In this document: positions 13,252 to 26,050 of the stretch, piece by piece
How positions within the stretch are numbered: position 1 is the stretch's first letter
Layout of the letters: each line of letters opens with the position of its first letter
From: Monosporascus cannonballus
Taxonomy: Eukaryota > Ascomycota > Sordariomycetes > Xylariales
Assembly (NCBI GenBank): GCA_004154925.1
Contig: QJNS01000093.1
Span: forward strand, 62,001 to 126,000
Length of the DNA: 64,000 nt
Direction: 5' to 3'
The notes under the pieces: model-generated
What the model saw: the letters and a program-made list of their open reading frames with translations, nothing else
Told to the model about the DNA's origin: nothing
Databases searched by the model: none
Position numbers and translations under genes: made by a program

Positions 13252-13701
13252 AATTTGTGTAGATATATTTTCAAAACAAGATATATATTATTGTCCTGCT
13301 TAGTTACGCTTTTTATATTTTTCAGCCCCTTAATATACGTATATTTGCTATTTTAATGCGGACGTACTGTTATTGGTTTCGCAAACATTATTACAGGCAA
13401 GCTCCTAATATTATAAATAACACTGATTTCTTTTAAGAATTTGTAAAAACGTAAAAAAGGGCTATAATAACGTTAAAGTATATTATGAAAAGCTAGAAAA
13501 TAACCTGTTTACGTCTTAATAAGAAAAAGAAGATATTAAACAATAAATACGTTAACAAAAAAAGAGCTATAGGGAATGTACCCGTTCTAAGATCAATTCG
13601 TACCTTAAAACGTCCTGATTTCATTAGCTAGATAGCTGCTTTAGGGAATTAGCCCGGTTCGAAAAATCCCTGGTAAAAGATGATTTAACGTACGGAAATC
13701 C
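13252..13701 (+). pseudogene. RIP-damaged ORF relic of unknown function
   Basis: This 450-bp stretch lies between element B and the inverted repeat. From about 13428 to 13701 one plus-strand frame reads like protein if RIP-type stops are ignored: KGYNNVKVYYEKLENN, later SYRECTRSKINSYLKTS, then ELARFEKSLVKDDLTYGNP, charged and probably helical. About six stops interrupt it, all of types RIP makes (TAA, TAG, TGA from CAA, CAG, TGG). The frame ends where the inverted-repeat tip begins, so the repeat may have been inserted in it. I do not recognise the family; it could be part of an older transposon. Confidence 0.35.
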
Positions 13702-13835
13702 TTACCTCAGCTAGCTCAGGCCTCCCTGGCTCGTTTCCCAATTTCTTCAAAGTTACTCAAATACCGCTCCACAACGCTAAATATTAACGAATCAAATCCC
13801 AAATCCCCGTAACAAGCCAACAAGGCCTAAGTTGT
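13702..13835 (+). repeat. Outer tip of left arm, with sub-terminal hairpin
   Basis: About 130 bp matches the reverse complement of 42930-43057 at high identity. The tip begins TTACCTCAGCTAGCTCAGG. The sequences aggcctccctggctcgtt and aacaagccaacaaggccta face each other about 80 bp apart, forming an inverted pair inside the tip. Composition is normal, unlike the arm body. Confidence 0.85.
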
Positions 13836-15289
13836 AATTATGTAAAAACGGTTTCGTTTAGTATATTTACTTTTTCAAAAATGCAAAAATCCGTAATAAC
13901 TTAATAATAAGTTTCTGTGAATATATATAAATATATATATAATTATTTTAATTATGGCTTACCATTAATATTACTATAATCTTAATTAAGATTTATTTGT
14001 TAATTTTGAACCTTAACGTATATAATAATTACAACCCGAACCCGTTACGTTATTCTCTTTTTTTTCAAAATATAAAAAATCTCAATTTTTTTAATTTTAC
14101 CAAGTTACGCCTTTAAAATAAAATATATATAAACGTATTTTAAATTTATAGTATTAATATAAAAAAATATTATAACGTTTAAAATTTTTATTTATAATTA
14201 AGTTTTACACAACGATTTGGGCCGAATTATTCATTTAACCGTTTTTAATAACCGATTAATTAACTTATTAAAAAATAAATATATAAATAAATATTAAGAT
14301 GTAGAATTAATAAGAGTTTTTAATTTTTATTAATTAAAGCCCTGTTATATATCAATACCATAATATATGATACGAGAAATTTGTAATTTTCGTAAAAAAG
14401 TATAAATTCTGCCGCTCGCTAAAACTTTTATTATGCAAAATTAATATAATTTATATAACTTTCAACAAAAATTAATGTTTTAAAAAAATATTGGCCATAA
14501 ATTAATTTAAGTTTTTAAAACAAATGAATATATATATAAAAAAAATAATAATGATATAATATAAAACGGAAAATAAAATGGTTTCGTAATAATAACGATC
14601 CGGATATTCTTATATATTTTTTTTATAATTTTAATTATTTCAATTAAAAATATTTCCAAAATTAATGACAATTACTTTTCCCATTTATTAAGTAAGTTTA
14701 TATTATTTGCAAATTTATTAAACAATAATATTAATATATTAAGAAATTTACATATTTATAAATATTATTACACGTTAAATAAAAATATAATTTGTTTAAT
14801 AAAAAAACAAAAATAACTTTATTAATTCTTTTATAATAACATAATTTTAATTAAAATAAATTGCATTTTATAATCAAGTACAATAAAACAATATTATATT
14901 TTAATATAATAACATTAATATTTAAATTTATATTTATCATATAATATTTTATTACGGTACCGTTATACAAAATATTGTTATTATTTTTACCCGCTTTTAT
15001 AACCATATGTTTTAAAGAAAATTAAAATAATTTATAATCCCGTTTAATAAATATTATAAAATAAAGAGTTTTTATAAAACATTATAATAATATTTAGTAT
15101 TACTTAATTCTGTTGTTAATTTATAATTAATATTATTTAAATTTTATTTCCTGTTTTTATTAATATATTTTATAAATATAATAAACAAATATTCTCCGGT
15201 TTTTCTAAATTAAAACATATATTATATGTTAAAAGTTATTCGATTTCGTTAAATATAATTAACGGAAAGGAAACCATTATTAATAATCT

Positions 15290-15580
15290 TTATAACGTTT
15301 ATCTAAAACTTTTTATTGAAATCCGAATTTACAAAATCCATAAAATATATCTATTTCCGGTTAAACGCTGCCGAATTTGAATTTATCGTATATAATATAG
15401 TGTTTAAATATTTTAATTACGCCGGATAAATAAAGGAAATATTGCGGAATCTTAAGTAAAATATATTAATAAATACACGTCTTTTTGGCGAGAATATTTT
15501 GTTATTATTTAATAATAATGTATTACTTAATAACATAAATAATTAACGAGCAATTTATAAATATTTTTTTTAAATTCGAA
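15290..15580 (+). pseudogene. Coding-like segment conserved in both arms (1)
   Basis: In the left arm the plus strand reads YFRLNAAEFEFIVYNIVFKY, then a RIP-type stop and IKEILRNL. The corresponding right-arm segment (about 40830-40960, minus strand) reads YFRLTVTKFKFITSNVISKH then FGRAG, a stop and IKEI. The frame is identical in both arms and most differences are RIP-type, so both derive from one real protein. The family is not recognised. Coordinates are approximate, since start and end cannot be set in this damaged DNA. Confidence 0.45.
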
Positions 15581-16189
15581 AATATAATTTATTTATATTA
15601 TTTATTAAACGGTACGGTTTTAATTAAAACGTACTGAAAAAAACTTTTTTATCAGATAACTATAAGGCCGAAAATTTTTTAATATGGCCGATATTTTATA
15701 AAGCTATAGTTTTTCGAACATTATTAAGAATAATATTTGACTATTAATTAATATTGTTTTTATTAATAAAGAATTACGAAATTATTATGTTTTCTTTTAA
15801 AAACACTACTTTTATTTACGTTTTGGCATATTATATAATATGTTAACGTTAATTATATTAAATGCTTAATACCGATATTATTATTTTTTATAAGGCCAAT
15901 TAATTTAATTACGGTAAAAAACTATTTTATTTTAATTGAATATAATGTTTTTTAATATTAAATCAAATCCTTATTAATTCGATTTTAATATTAAGTTTAA
16001 TTCCGACAAAATCCAAAAAATATAAAAAATATTTAATCAAAAAAGCGAATATAATAATCTGTAATTTACTAACGAATTTCGCCGGTCGCAAAATAATATA
16101 TATAATGTTAATATTATTTTTTTCCGAAATTCGTTTTTAATTAGGTGCCGTTTATTTTTATAACGCAAATTTTATATCCGTTATGCTTT

Positions 16190-16420
16190 TTTGTAAAATA
16201 AGAATTACGTTATCCGAGATTTTCGAAACGAAATTCTTAAATGCGCCCATTTTTTATTTCGGAATTTCTTATTTATTAAAGAATATTCATTTCGGATTAA
16301 AAGAGATAGTTAAAAATCCGAAAATATTCTGGTTTCGGGTTGTAAAGTTATAAAAATTAAGGTTTTTAATTTTAATAATACCGTACTTATTATTAATAAT
16401 ATAAATAAACTTAATTAATT
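16190..16420 (+). pseudogene. Coding-like segment conserved in both arms (2)
   Basis: Left-arm plus strand reads YFGISYLLKNIHFGLKEI; the matching right-arm minus strand (39836-40105, an 89-codon open frame) reads CFGISGLLKNIYFGLKNG. Same frame, same orientation relative to the arm as segment 1 and about 0.9 kb downstream of it, so the two may belong to one long protein. No catalytic motif recognised. Confidence 0.4.
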
Positions 16421-19400
16421 AGATTGAGTAAAAAACGAAAATTAATTTATATATAACTTTAATGCAATTACCCAAAAAATCTGAATATTAAATTCGTTAA
16501 AAATAATTTGGTTTAAAATAACCGTAATATATTATATATAAAAAAGGGTTATAATCCTATGGTATACATTATTAATATTTTAATTAATATTCTTAATTAA
16601 GGCGGTTTATTATGGTTATCGTTGTTATCGGATAAATACAATAAGGATTTATCGAACAAAAATAAACCCTTAATATAATTTTTCATTTTTTGGTTATTTT
16701 GTAATATATTTTCATATGAAAGATATAATATGTATATTATAATTTTAATATTAATATAACTTTATTATTTAGGTAATCCTAAATAATTAAATTTTGAATC
16801 GTTTTATTTACTACGGTAATTACTTTATTATTATATTAATATAATTTATTTGGTTTTATTAATAAAATATTAATAAAAAGATAATATTTTATAATACAGT
16901 ACGCGGTATAATTATTTACGAAATTAATAAAAGTAATTAAATATATAATTTGCGTAATTTTAATACATTATATTTTATTAAAACGTTTTCTTTTTCGTAA
17001 AAATTTATAGATATATGGTATTATTTATTATTAAATATAACGTATAATTTCGGATTAATTCGTATATCCCATTTATAATTAATTTATTAATTAATATTCT
17101 TAAGTTCGTTTTACGATTTTTTTCTTTTATTTTGCTTTTTTTCGCGCATTATTATAATTTATACCTTAATAATTCTTTTACGTTTTCGGGTTTTAAAACT
17201 TTGTTTATTTTAAACATAATATTTGCGTCTAAGTTCCCTTAAAAGTTTTTAATCGGCCCATATAACAATGCCGAATATTTGGGAATTATGCATAAATATT
17301 GGTTACCGCATTTTGATATGTAATTTATATATTTATTACCTATGTAATATCGTATATTACAATATTTATAAAAATAATTATATATTATGTATTTTCTTGT
17401 TGGGCGGCCCGGTTTCTAAATTATAAATATTCTTTCGTATTATTTACATAATATTCGATTTATATAACTTTTTCGTTAAATTATAAAAGCTATATTTAAT
17501 TAAAGCTTCGTAATTAATTTAATAATTTAATACCTTATAAAGCCGGCATAACCCGCTATAACGACAATTTTGTTTTACCCGTTATTATTACGGAAAATAT
17601 CCTGAATTATATTATTAATATTTAATATTTATATACATTCGGTATATTTCCGTAACAAAAAGTTTTATTTGTATTATAAACTTTTCGGGATAACACCGAA
17701 TTTATAAATTTTTAATAATCGTAACATTTTTTTAATTAATATATATTCGTATTAATATCACCACGTAAAATAGTTATTTTTGTTTAATTTTGCGCTATAT
17801 TAATATATTTTTGTAATATATATTTAATATCTGGAATCGGTTGCATATAATATGTATATTTCGTAAAAAGTGTTTTATATCTTAAGATTATCGAATATTA
17901 TTTAGTTAACACAAAAATACTTCAATCGGGAATACGTCGTCTGTTTCGCTTTATTACAAATTATTTTAATACCGATTCCGGCTGTTTTTTAGATAAAAAT
18001 CTTATTATCTGTTCTTAAGGTTATTTTTTATGGAGAAATTACTTTTATTTTGGTATTTATTGCGGTCATTTTTGGGTATAGGATATTATTTCCCGCTTTT
18101 AAGGTTATTCTTTCAAGGCAGGTTATTTTTTGGAAATAAATTATTTTTCGGAAATATTCATAGCGAATTTAATTTTTTAACTGGGAAATAAGGTTTTTTA
18201 AGTTTATTTAGGATATATTATCGGGAATTATAAAGGAAACAGCGATTAATATATTAATAAGCAATTATTTTATTTTTAAGAATATCGTAAAATATATAAA
18301 AGTATATATTATAATATAAACTGTAGGAATTAACTAAAAGAAAAAGTAATTAATAATAATTATATTATAAATAACGTAATTTTATATATTAAATATAATA
18401 AATATATTAATATATAAGGTATTATAATTAAATAAATAATTGAAATAATTATATTTAATATGTTTTTACTCGAAATAATTTTCTGGTTTATATTAACAAC
18501 TTTATGATAAAATATATATTTCGTATATATATATATAATAATTATATTCTTTCTTTATATATTATTATTTCGATATAAAAATAAATAACATTAATTTTTT
18601 TATTTATATTTAATAATTTATATAAATTTAATAATTTACATATTTGTAATTATATAATTTTAAAATTTACATTAAGTTTACGTTTAAATATATATATTAT
18701 TTTAAAATAATTTTATAACTTTTTAATTATTTGTAAATTTTATCCGTATATTATAAGTTCTTATATATTTCTTATTAATATGAATAACTTATATAATAAT
18801 TAGTTAATATACGAACTTTACCTTATCTATAATATTTTTTATTTTTTATTTATAATTTTATTTTTAATTTGACTAAATTTATAGCGATAGACTTATAATA
18901 TTATTAAATTTTCTATTTATAATTACTTATTTATATATATTTAATATTATATAATTATAAAAATAATATTACTGTTATTTATCAAAACAAAATACGATAA
19001 TCGTATTCGAAAAATATCTGGCAACTTAACAAAAAATTAAAACGTATATAAAAATCGCAACGGCGTTAAATTAGTTTTCGCTATAAATTATATTAATTAT
19101 GGCGCTATTTTGGGTATCTTATTTCTTATTATATATATCATTTTTCCAATTTTACTTTAATTCAGACAATATTTTTTTTTAAGTTAAAAGAATATTTTAT
19201 AAAATTCTAATATAATAAGGTTTTTATTAAATGGATTTTATTATTATACATTAAAAAAGGAAAATTGTTTTCCGTTATATATATTAATATATTTTTTGTT
19301 TACGATAAAGTCGGCATAATATTTCAATAAATAATCCGAGACTTCGGTTACATATAAATAATAAATTAGAAATTAATAAAAAATATGTTAATATATTTTA

Positions 19401-22400
19401 ACGATTTTCAAATTTTATTTTTATTAAATCCCGAAAAGATTATTCAATAATGTAGAAGATTATTCTTTTTTTTATATTAAAATATAAAAATAAAATTATT
19501 AATACGGATAATAGGGATTGTTAAATGATAAATTTTTAAAATCATGAAATAAACGTTTTCCGTATTATAAATTTAACCTGCGTATTTATTTTTTACAAAA
19601 AACCGTATAGTTTGGATCGTTAACCGTTTTCTAAAAGTTATAATTTATAGCGATTTGCATAATAAAAAATATAAAAAATATAATATATTTATTATCCCGA
19701 TGAAAAGAAATACAAAACTGCAAAATATTTTATAATATATATTATGTAAACAGTATTTTTATAATATTTAACAAAAAGAACATCCGCGATTTTACGTAAT
19801 TAATTACTAAATAAATAATTTTACATAAAAATTAAATTTTTATATACCGTGGCATATTTGGTATTAATATTTAGGATTTCGGTAGTTATCCAGAATATCC
19901 AAATAGTATTATATTTATATACGATTTTAATATAAAGGACTTTTTAAAATCAGCCGGGGAAAATATACAGAAATCCCTAAAATTAACCGGCGGCTTAATT
20001 ATGGCGACAAAAAAAACGCGGTAAAGCGAAAAAACCTAAATCAGGCCGTTAATTTGAATTAAAAAAACCGAAAAACCTTTATTCGAAAAAAAAATAATTA
20101 CTAAAGTTTTTACCAAAATAATAAGATAGTATACGGGCAGTTTCGAAAAATATTAATTAAAACCGTATATTAATAAATATTAATTTTAATCGCAAAAAAG
20201 TAAAATTATAAAGCGTAATTAATAAAGATTTATTATAAATCCGGGATTTTAAACGTTTTAAATTAATATTTTAAAAAAAGCGGATATCGGAACAATTATA
20301 TTAATAATGACAAAATAACGTTTTTAATATTGGTTAAAAATTTTCCATATTATTTATTTACCCTTATAATCGATTATTTACCTTAATTGTTCGACCTTAA
20401 TTATAAAATATTAATAATTAAAAGAATATGTTAAAACATAATACGACGAATTCGAAAATAAGAACCGGAAAATAAAATTTAAAAGATTTTAATTCGGTAT
20501 CGTAAATTAATTTACTAATAGCCGTAACAAATTATAATTTAAATTGTATAATGTAAAATTCAGTTAAGTTATTTATTTAAGAAATACATTATATATTTAT
20601 TACGACATATAATTAATCGGGATTAAAACAAATTAATATTCCATATAAATCTTAATTAATTGAAAATTAATAAAAATAAATTATTTAAAAAGTAAATAAT
20701 ATATTAATAGTTTTAATTAATGTTATATTAATATTTATATTTATAGCGTTTTATAACCGTAATACCGCGCCGAAACCGAATATATTTTTTATTATTGGCC
20801 TTAATTAAAATTCGTACAATTTAGTTTTTGACTTTTTAATTTAATATTATAATTATTTTTTAATTTGTTATTAATATTATTATTCGATAAATACTCTTTA
20901 TTCTTAACGCGTAATTCTTAATTTTAATGAAAATTATTACTTCGATTTTTTTTTCCGATAAATTATTTATAACGTCGCATTACGGATTATTATGATTTAA
21001 TAACGTCGGCAATTCCGATAATAATATAAAAACAAATAAATTATGTAAATATAAATAAAATAACGAAAATAGGATTAAAAAATTAAAAATATTGAGAAAT
21101 AATAATTTTTACGTTAACATTATACATAAAAGAAATAAAGCAAATTCTTAATTAAAACTATTTAATACGTTATAAACCAAATATATAAATATAAACGTTA
21201 CCATAACCGAAATTATAATTGCAAATTATAAAAATATATAATGTATATAACGGTTCAATATTTAAATTATTAAAATTATTATTAAATTGTTAATTATTAA
21301 TTAAAACAGAAGAATCGTATATTATATACTTTAATTAGGACGGGGCATAATTTAAATAATATTATAATATTTTTTAATATTTATCTAATTTATAATATAA
21401 TAATAATTTATAATTTATATAAATCCGTTTGCTATATAAAGATATAACGTTATTATTTTTAACTAACTAAATTTCGTTTTTTGAAGAAGATTATTTATGC
21501 TTTTTATAAAGTTAAAAATACAGTTTTTTTATATATTATATATAATATAAAAAATAAGCGGTTTTTTAAAATATTTTAATATTGTTATTTATCGAAACCA
21601 GAAACGGCCTTAATTAATTGGATTATATTTTAAATTAAATCCTTATTTTTAATTTTGTTTAATTTATTTTGAAATTTATGGAATAAGAACCTTTGAATTT
21701 AATAAAAATAAAAATTGATTTTTGTTTTTTATTATTAAACGGAAATAATTATGCAAAGAATAATTTGTTTTTTATCGTTTTTATTAAAATTTTATTATTT
21801 CTTAAATAATTACTTTTACCGAATTAATTTTTCTTTATTTTTATGTAAATATTTTCGTATTTAAAAATTTGGATATATAAAGAAATTAAGCGTATATATA
21901 TTATAATAAAATCCAACCGAAATTAAGTTATTATAATTTTTTTCTAATGTCATGATTTCTTTTTTTTAAAAATAACAAAATTACTTTATTTATATATTTG
22001 TCGTTAACTAATACGTATTATTAAGGTTTTATTTTTATTTAATACCGTAAATTAAAATTACTTTATTTTAAAAATTTAAAAATAATATTTTAATTGGCCA
22101 AAAATTAAAATTAAAATTTAATTATTATTTGATTTTAATCAATATTATTTATAATAAAGTACGTATTATTCTTTTTATTGTTTAAATCCGTTACATTATT
22201 TTTTATTACGATTTTTCTATTATTATACATAATACAAATTTTGGTTTTCCGGGCTTAAATCTTTTTCGTTATTTTATTTTTTTAAAAAATAAACGATTTG
22301 GTTTTATATTTATTAAATATTTAATAAGGTATAAAGAGTATAATTTATTTATAATTAATTATAATTAATTATTTTTAATTACGACCTGTTGGATTAAATT

Positions 22401-24137
22401 ATTATTATATAGTTTTGATCGATAGAGTTTACGATATATCGTATTATATTATTTAATTAGTATCCGGAATATTTATATTTAATTTAAAAATAATAATAAA
22501 TATAAAAATATAGATCAACTTATTCGATTATTTTAAATTATTATATATATAAATTTATTTCCATTTATGTATTTCCGAATTATAAAATTTAATAATTTCT
22601 TTTATAAACTTAAACGAATATCTTTAATTTATTATAATTTTAACTAAATAATTACAGATATTTATAATTACGTTTTATTATTAATATAAATAAAAGTTTT
22701 AATAATAAAATATAAATCTATAATTTAAATTAAAAATATATTACTTCATTATATAAATATATTAATTATTAAAAAATCTAAATATATTTAATATAACCGT
22801 TATTTTCTGGATATAAAAAAATAAAAATTTCGATTTCGAAATAATTAATATTGAAATATCGGATTTTCGCCTTATAACTATTTTTGATTAAACGGTCGCT
22901 TTTACGAAAACCGCTATAGTTCGCATTTTTTATTTTATAATATTATAAATAATTGTTATATATATAAATTAATATATATAAATGAAAAAAGTTAAACGTA
23001 AATTATTAATATTAACATATTTTAACATGAAATTTTTTATGCCGATAATAAATATATTTTGTCGATAATAATTAAAATATATTATTGTTAAAAAATACAA
23101 TTAAATATAATAATTTAAAATTAATTATATAATATTTATTTAAAACAAAAAATAATATAATTATAATATTTAGTAATTATATTATCGAATATCTTTACAT
23201 TAACGTTTTTTATAATTACAGATATTACAATACAAATATAATATAATATTATTAATATAAATATTTATTAATTTTGTATTAATTTAATTAATAATACGAT
23301 TTAAATATTAATTAAATCGTTTATTAAAAAAGGTTTAAATAATTAAAAGTTTTCCGAAATTTATTTTTATATTAAAAAAATATTAAATATTTCGAGAAGC
23401 AGATTATATGCCGTATTAAGTTGTATTTTCCATAAAATACGGCCTTATCCGTTATATATACCATTAAATATAAAATAAATAAATTAATACCGTAAAGTTT
23501 CCGTAAATTTATCACCCGTATATGTTACGTTAGCATATAGGTTAATTATATTTATATTAGCAAAAAACCAAGAAAAATATTGGATAAAAATTAATATTTT
23601 ATTTAAAATATTATATATTCCAAAATTTAAAGTATTGATTTTAAATTTTTAAATATATTATCCGTATTTAATAAATTAAGAAAAATAATATATTCCGAAA
23701 TTTAATACCTGTAATTTAAAACTATATATATTTTTATTTTGGTTTATATAATTATATTATTATTATGCTGGCTTAATAAAAATTTAAAATTATAATATAT
23801 ATTTATTAGGAATTTTAATTATTTTTTATTATAAAAACTTTTATTTCGTATTAATTAAAATTATTATTATATTAAGAAATAAAGATTTTAATTTTACGTT
23901 ATTTTATAAAACTTAAAATATTAAAAAAATTTTAATTAATATATAATGCCAAAATTAATAATAATAACTTTTACGAATTTATATAGGAACGTATTAAACG
24001 GAACGAAAAAATTATAATTTGTTATTAGGTTTTATTTTAAAAAGTTTGTTATTTTTATAAGAAATATTCTTACAGGAGTATAGTTAATATATTAAACCGC
24101 TAATAGATATTTTTTGATTAAAAGCTATAACTGTAAT

Positions 24138-24206
24138 TACGACGGCTGCGCCGCAGGCGCAGCCACAACCTCCAAAATGGGGTCGTGATCACGATGAGGC
24201 AAGGAA
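24138..24206 (+). repeat. Inner GC-rich end of left arm
   Basis: Contains a strong hairpin, ggctgcgcc-gca-ggcgcagcc, then acaacctccaaaatggggtc and tgatcacgatgaggcaag. The exact reverse complement, with few changes, lies at 24947-25016. Pairing stops at gatgaggcaag, so this is the inner edge of the arms. Confidence 0.9.
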
Positions 24207-24299
24207 ATCCTACCGTACGCCTTTTGTTCCGCAAGTTCGCCAAGGCCGTTAACGATAAACCGCTAAGTTTTTCGCCGCCGAAGTTTATAACAGTTAATT

Positions 24300-24540
24300 A
24301 ACTACATTCCTTAAAAAAGCGAAACTCAAAAACGTACAAAAATGCAGCTCGAGCTAAATAAGGATTTCGTGAAAATGATCTCGGTTAAGAAGGTAAAAGT
24401 AAGGTGAAAGGCCTTTCGAAAGGACGTTTTACCGTTATTCGGAAAAATTAAAGGCAAAACGAGTTTTTCGAAAACGAAAAAAATGGCGAAATTCAACTGG
24501 ATTGCATTTTTGTACACTTTAGTTAATAAGGAATCAATTG
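24300..24540 (+). pseudogene. ORF relic in the spacer, function unknown
   Basis: A plus-strand frame reads KMQLELNKDFVKMISVKKVK, one TGA (possibly a mutated TGG), then KAFRKDVLPLFGKIKGKTSF and MAKFNWIAFLYTLVNKESID before a stop. It is lysine-rich and about 75 codons. The minus strand also has a 63-codon open frame here (24326-24517), so coding is not certain. Not recognised. Confidence 0.3.
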
Positions 24541-24689
24541 ATTAAATAGATGTTAAGAGATTGTTATTTGTATAAAAAGATTATGATGGCGATGGTTTTA
24601 AAAATAAGTAGCGTGTTAATAAAGTGGCCCATTTGTAAAAAAGCTATCTTATTAAAAGTATTTTAAATAATTAAGTTATAAGTATTAAT

Positions 24690-24946
24690 AAAAAATTGCA
24701 AATAAATATTATGTTAATTATAGAAATAATGACCGTATATATCCTTTTATGAATCTTTTTAGGTCTTTGGGTTTATTCCGGATCTATATTAAATAATTAT
24801 ATAAATTCTTTTAGATTTTTTGAATCATTTCGAATCCATACCGGATATCTACATAGATCTCTCTAGATCTCTTGAATTATTCCGGATCTATGTCACGTAT
24901 TTTCTGACCCACTTGGGTTCTGTTTCGGTCACTTTGCGACCGTTTT
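24690..24946 (-). repeat. Gypsy LTR fragment in the spacer
   Basis: The segment around gaccgtatatatcc (24731) and the bases before it align with the matching part of the solo LTR at 47748-48098 (attgcaag...gagcgtatatatcc). On the minus strand, 24760-24945 aligns with the first 200 bp of the element D LTR (63028-63230), sharing two to three copies of a unit like GATCCGGAATAATTCAAG. The two LTR ends were not found, so it is a fragment. Confidence 0.5.
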
Positions 24947-25630
24947 CTTGCCTCATCGTGATCAGGACCCCATTTTGGAGGTTGTGGCTGCGCCTGCGGC
25001 GCAGCAGCCGTAGCTATAGCTATAGCTTTTGATCAAAAAGTATCTGTTAAGGGTTTAATGTATTAATTAAATCCCTTTAAGAATTATTTTTACAAAAATA
25101 ACAAAATCTTTAAAATAAAGCTTAATAACAAAATATGATATTTTGGCCTTAATTAATACGTTTTATACAAATTTGTAAAAATTATTAATAATAATTTTCG
25201 TAATATATATTAATTACGAAATTCTTAACATTATAACTTATATAATTTAACCGAAAATTAAAATCTTTATTTTTCTATATATTTCTAATTTTATTTAAAA
25301 CGAAAAATTAATTAATAAAAAAAATAACTTATAATTATAAATAATATTTATAATAACCTTTTACCCTTTTTAGGCTAATATAATAATAATATATCTTTAC
25401 GAGTCGAAATAATAATTTATAAAGTTTAAAATTATTTATAATAAATTATAAAATATAATTTTGTATTAATTAATTACGCGTAATATATTCGAAAATTTAA
25501 TATAAATATTTGAATCCTTTAAGTACTTAATTTTTTAAAACGAAACGTTTATTTTTATCTAGTACTTTTACAGGCTTTTTATTAATATAAATATAATTAA
25601 CTTATATATTAATATTATATATACGGTTAA

Positions 25631-26050
25631 TATTATAGGAATCAGGGTTCCTATCTCCAAGAAACCTACCTTTAAGGCCTAGCGCGGAACTGTCACGGCT
25701 AAACTCCGGACAGGGAAGTTTGGCTTGTTCCGTGATCTAAATAATTTAAGTAATTTAACCAAATTATATAGATCACATAGATCTATGACATACTTACTTT
25801 AATGAATTGGGATATATAATAAATCGGTTTTTTATATAAATAATATTTACTTAATTTCGCTCCTTAATTATTAATTTAAGCTTTTAATCTAAAGGCAATT
25901 ATACCGTTTGTTAATTACGGGAAAAATACTTAAATTTTTTAACGAATAAACCTTAATAAATTATTTTTCGCCTTATTATTACCTGCAAATTAAAACCTTA
26001 TTTCGGATATTATTTATACCTTCAGATAAATATATAATAGGTTTATTATA
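25631..26050 (+). repeat. Element C 5' LTR (420 bp)
   Basis: Begins tattataggaatcagggttcc, where TG has become TA by RIP. The outer 130 bp is close to normal; the inner part is AT-rich. Aligns with 32487-32907 throughout. Confidence 0.88.

Larger units (their letters stand above)
13702..24207 (+). repeat. Left arm of giant inverted repeat (about 10.5 kb)
   Basis: The arm starts at the tip TTACCTCAGCTAGCTCAGG and ends with a GC-rich inner segment (24138-24206). It pairs in reverse complement with 24947-43057 along its length. I matched arms at the outer tip, 14000, 15330, 16250, 17350, 20040, 21200, 23500, 23900 and 24150 with near-constant coordinate sums after subtracting element C. Most arm differences are C/T or G/A changes plus small indels, so RIP hit the two arms separately. 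The body is over 80% AT by eye; only the two ends keep normal composition. No known transposase was recognised. Confidence 0.88.
24208..24946. other. Spacer between inverted-repeat arms
   Basis: This 739-bp stretch is not shared by the arms. It holds two recognisable parts: a lightly mutated open segment (24300-24540) and, from about 24690 to 24946, sequence related to gypsy LTRs on the minus strand. Its composition is intermediate, less AT-rich than the arms. Confidence 0.7.

Noticed and set aside
24820..25032. 70-codon plus-strand open frame
   Set aside because: It spans the junction of the spacer LTR fragment and the inner arm edge, so it is a chance frame through repeats.
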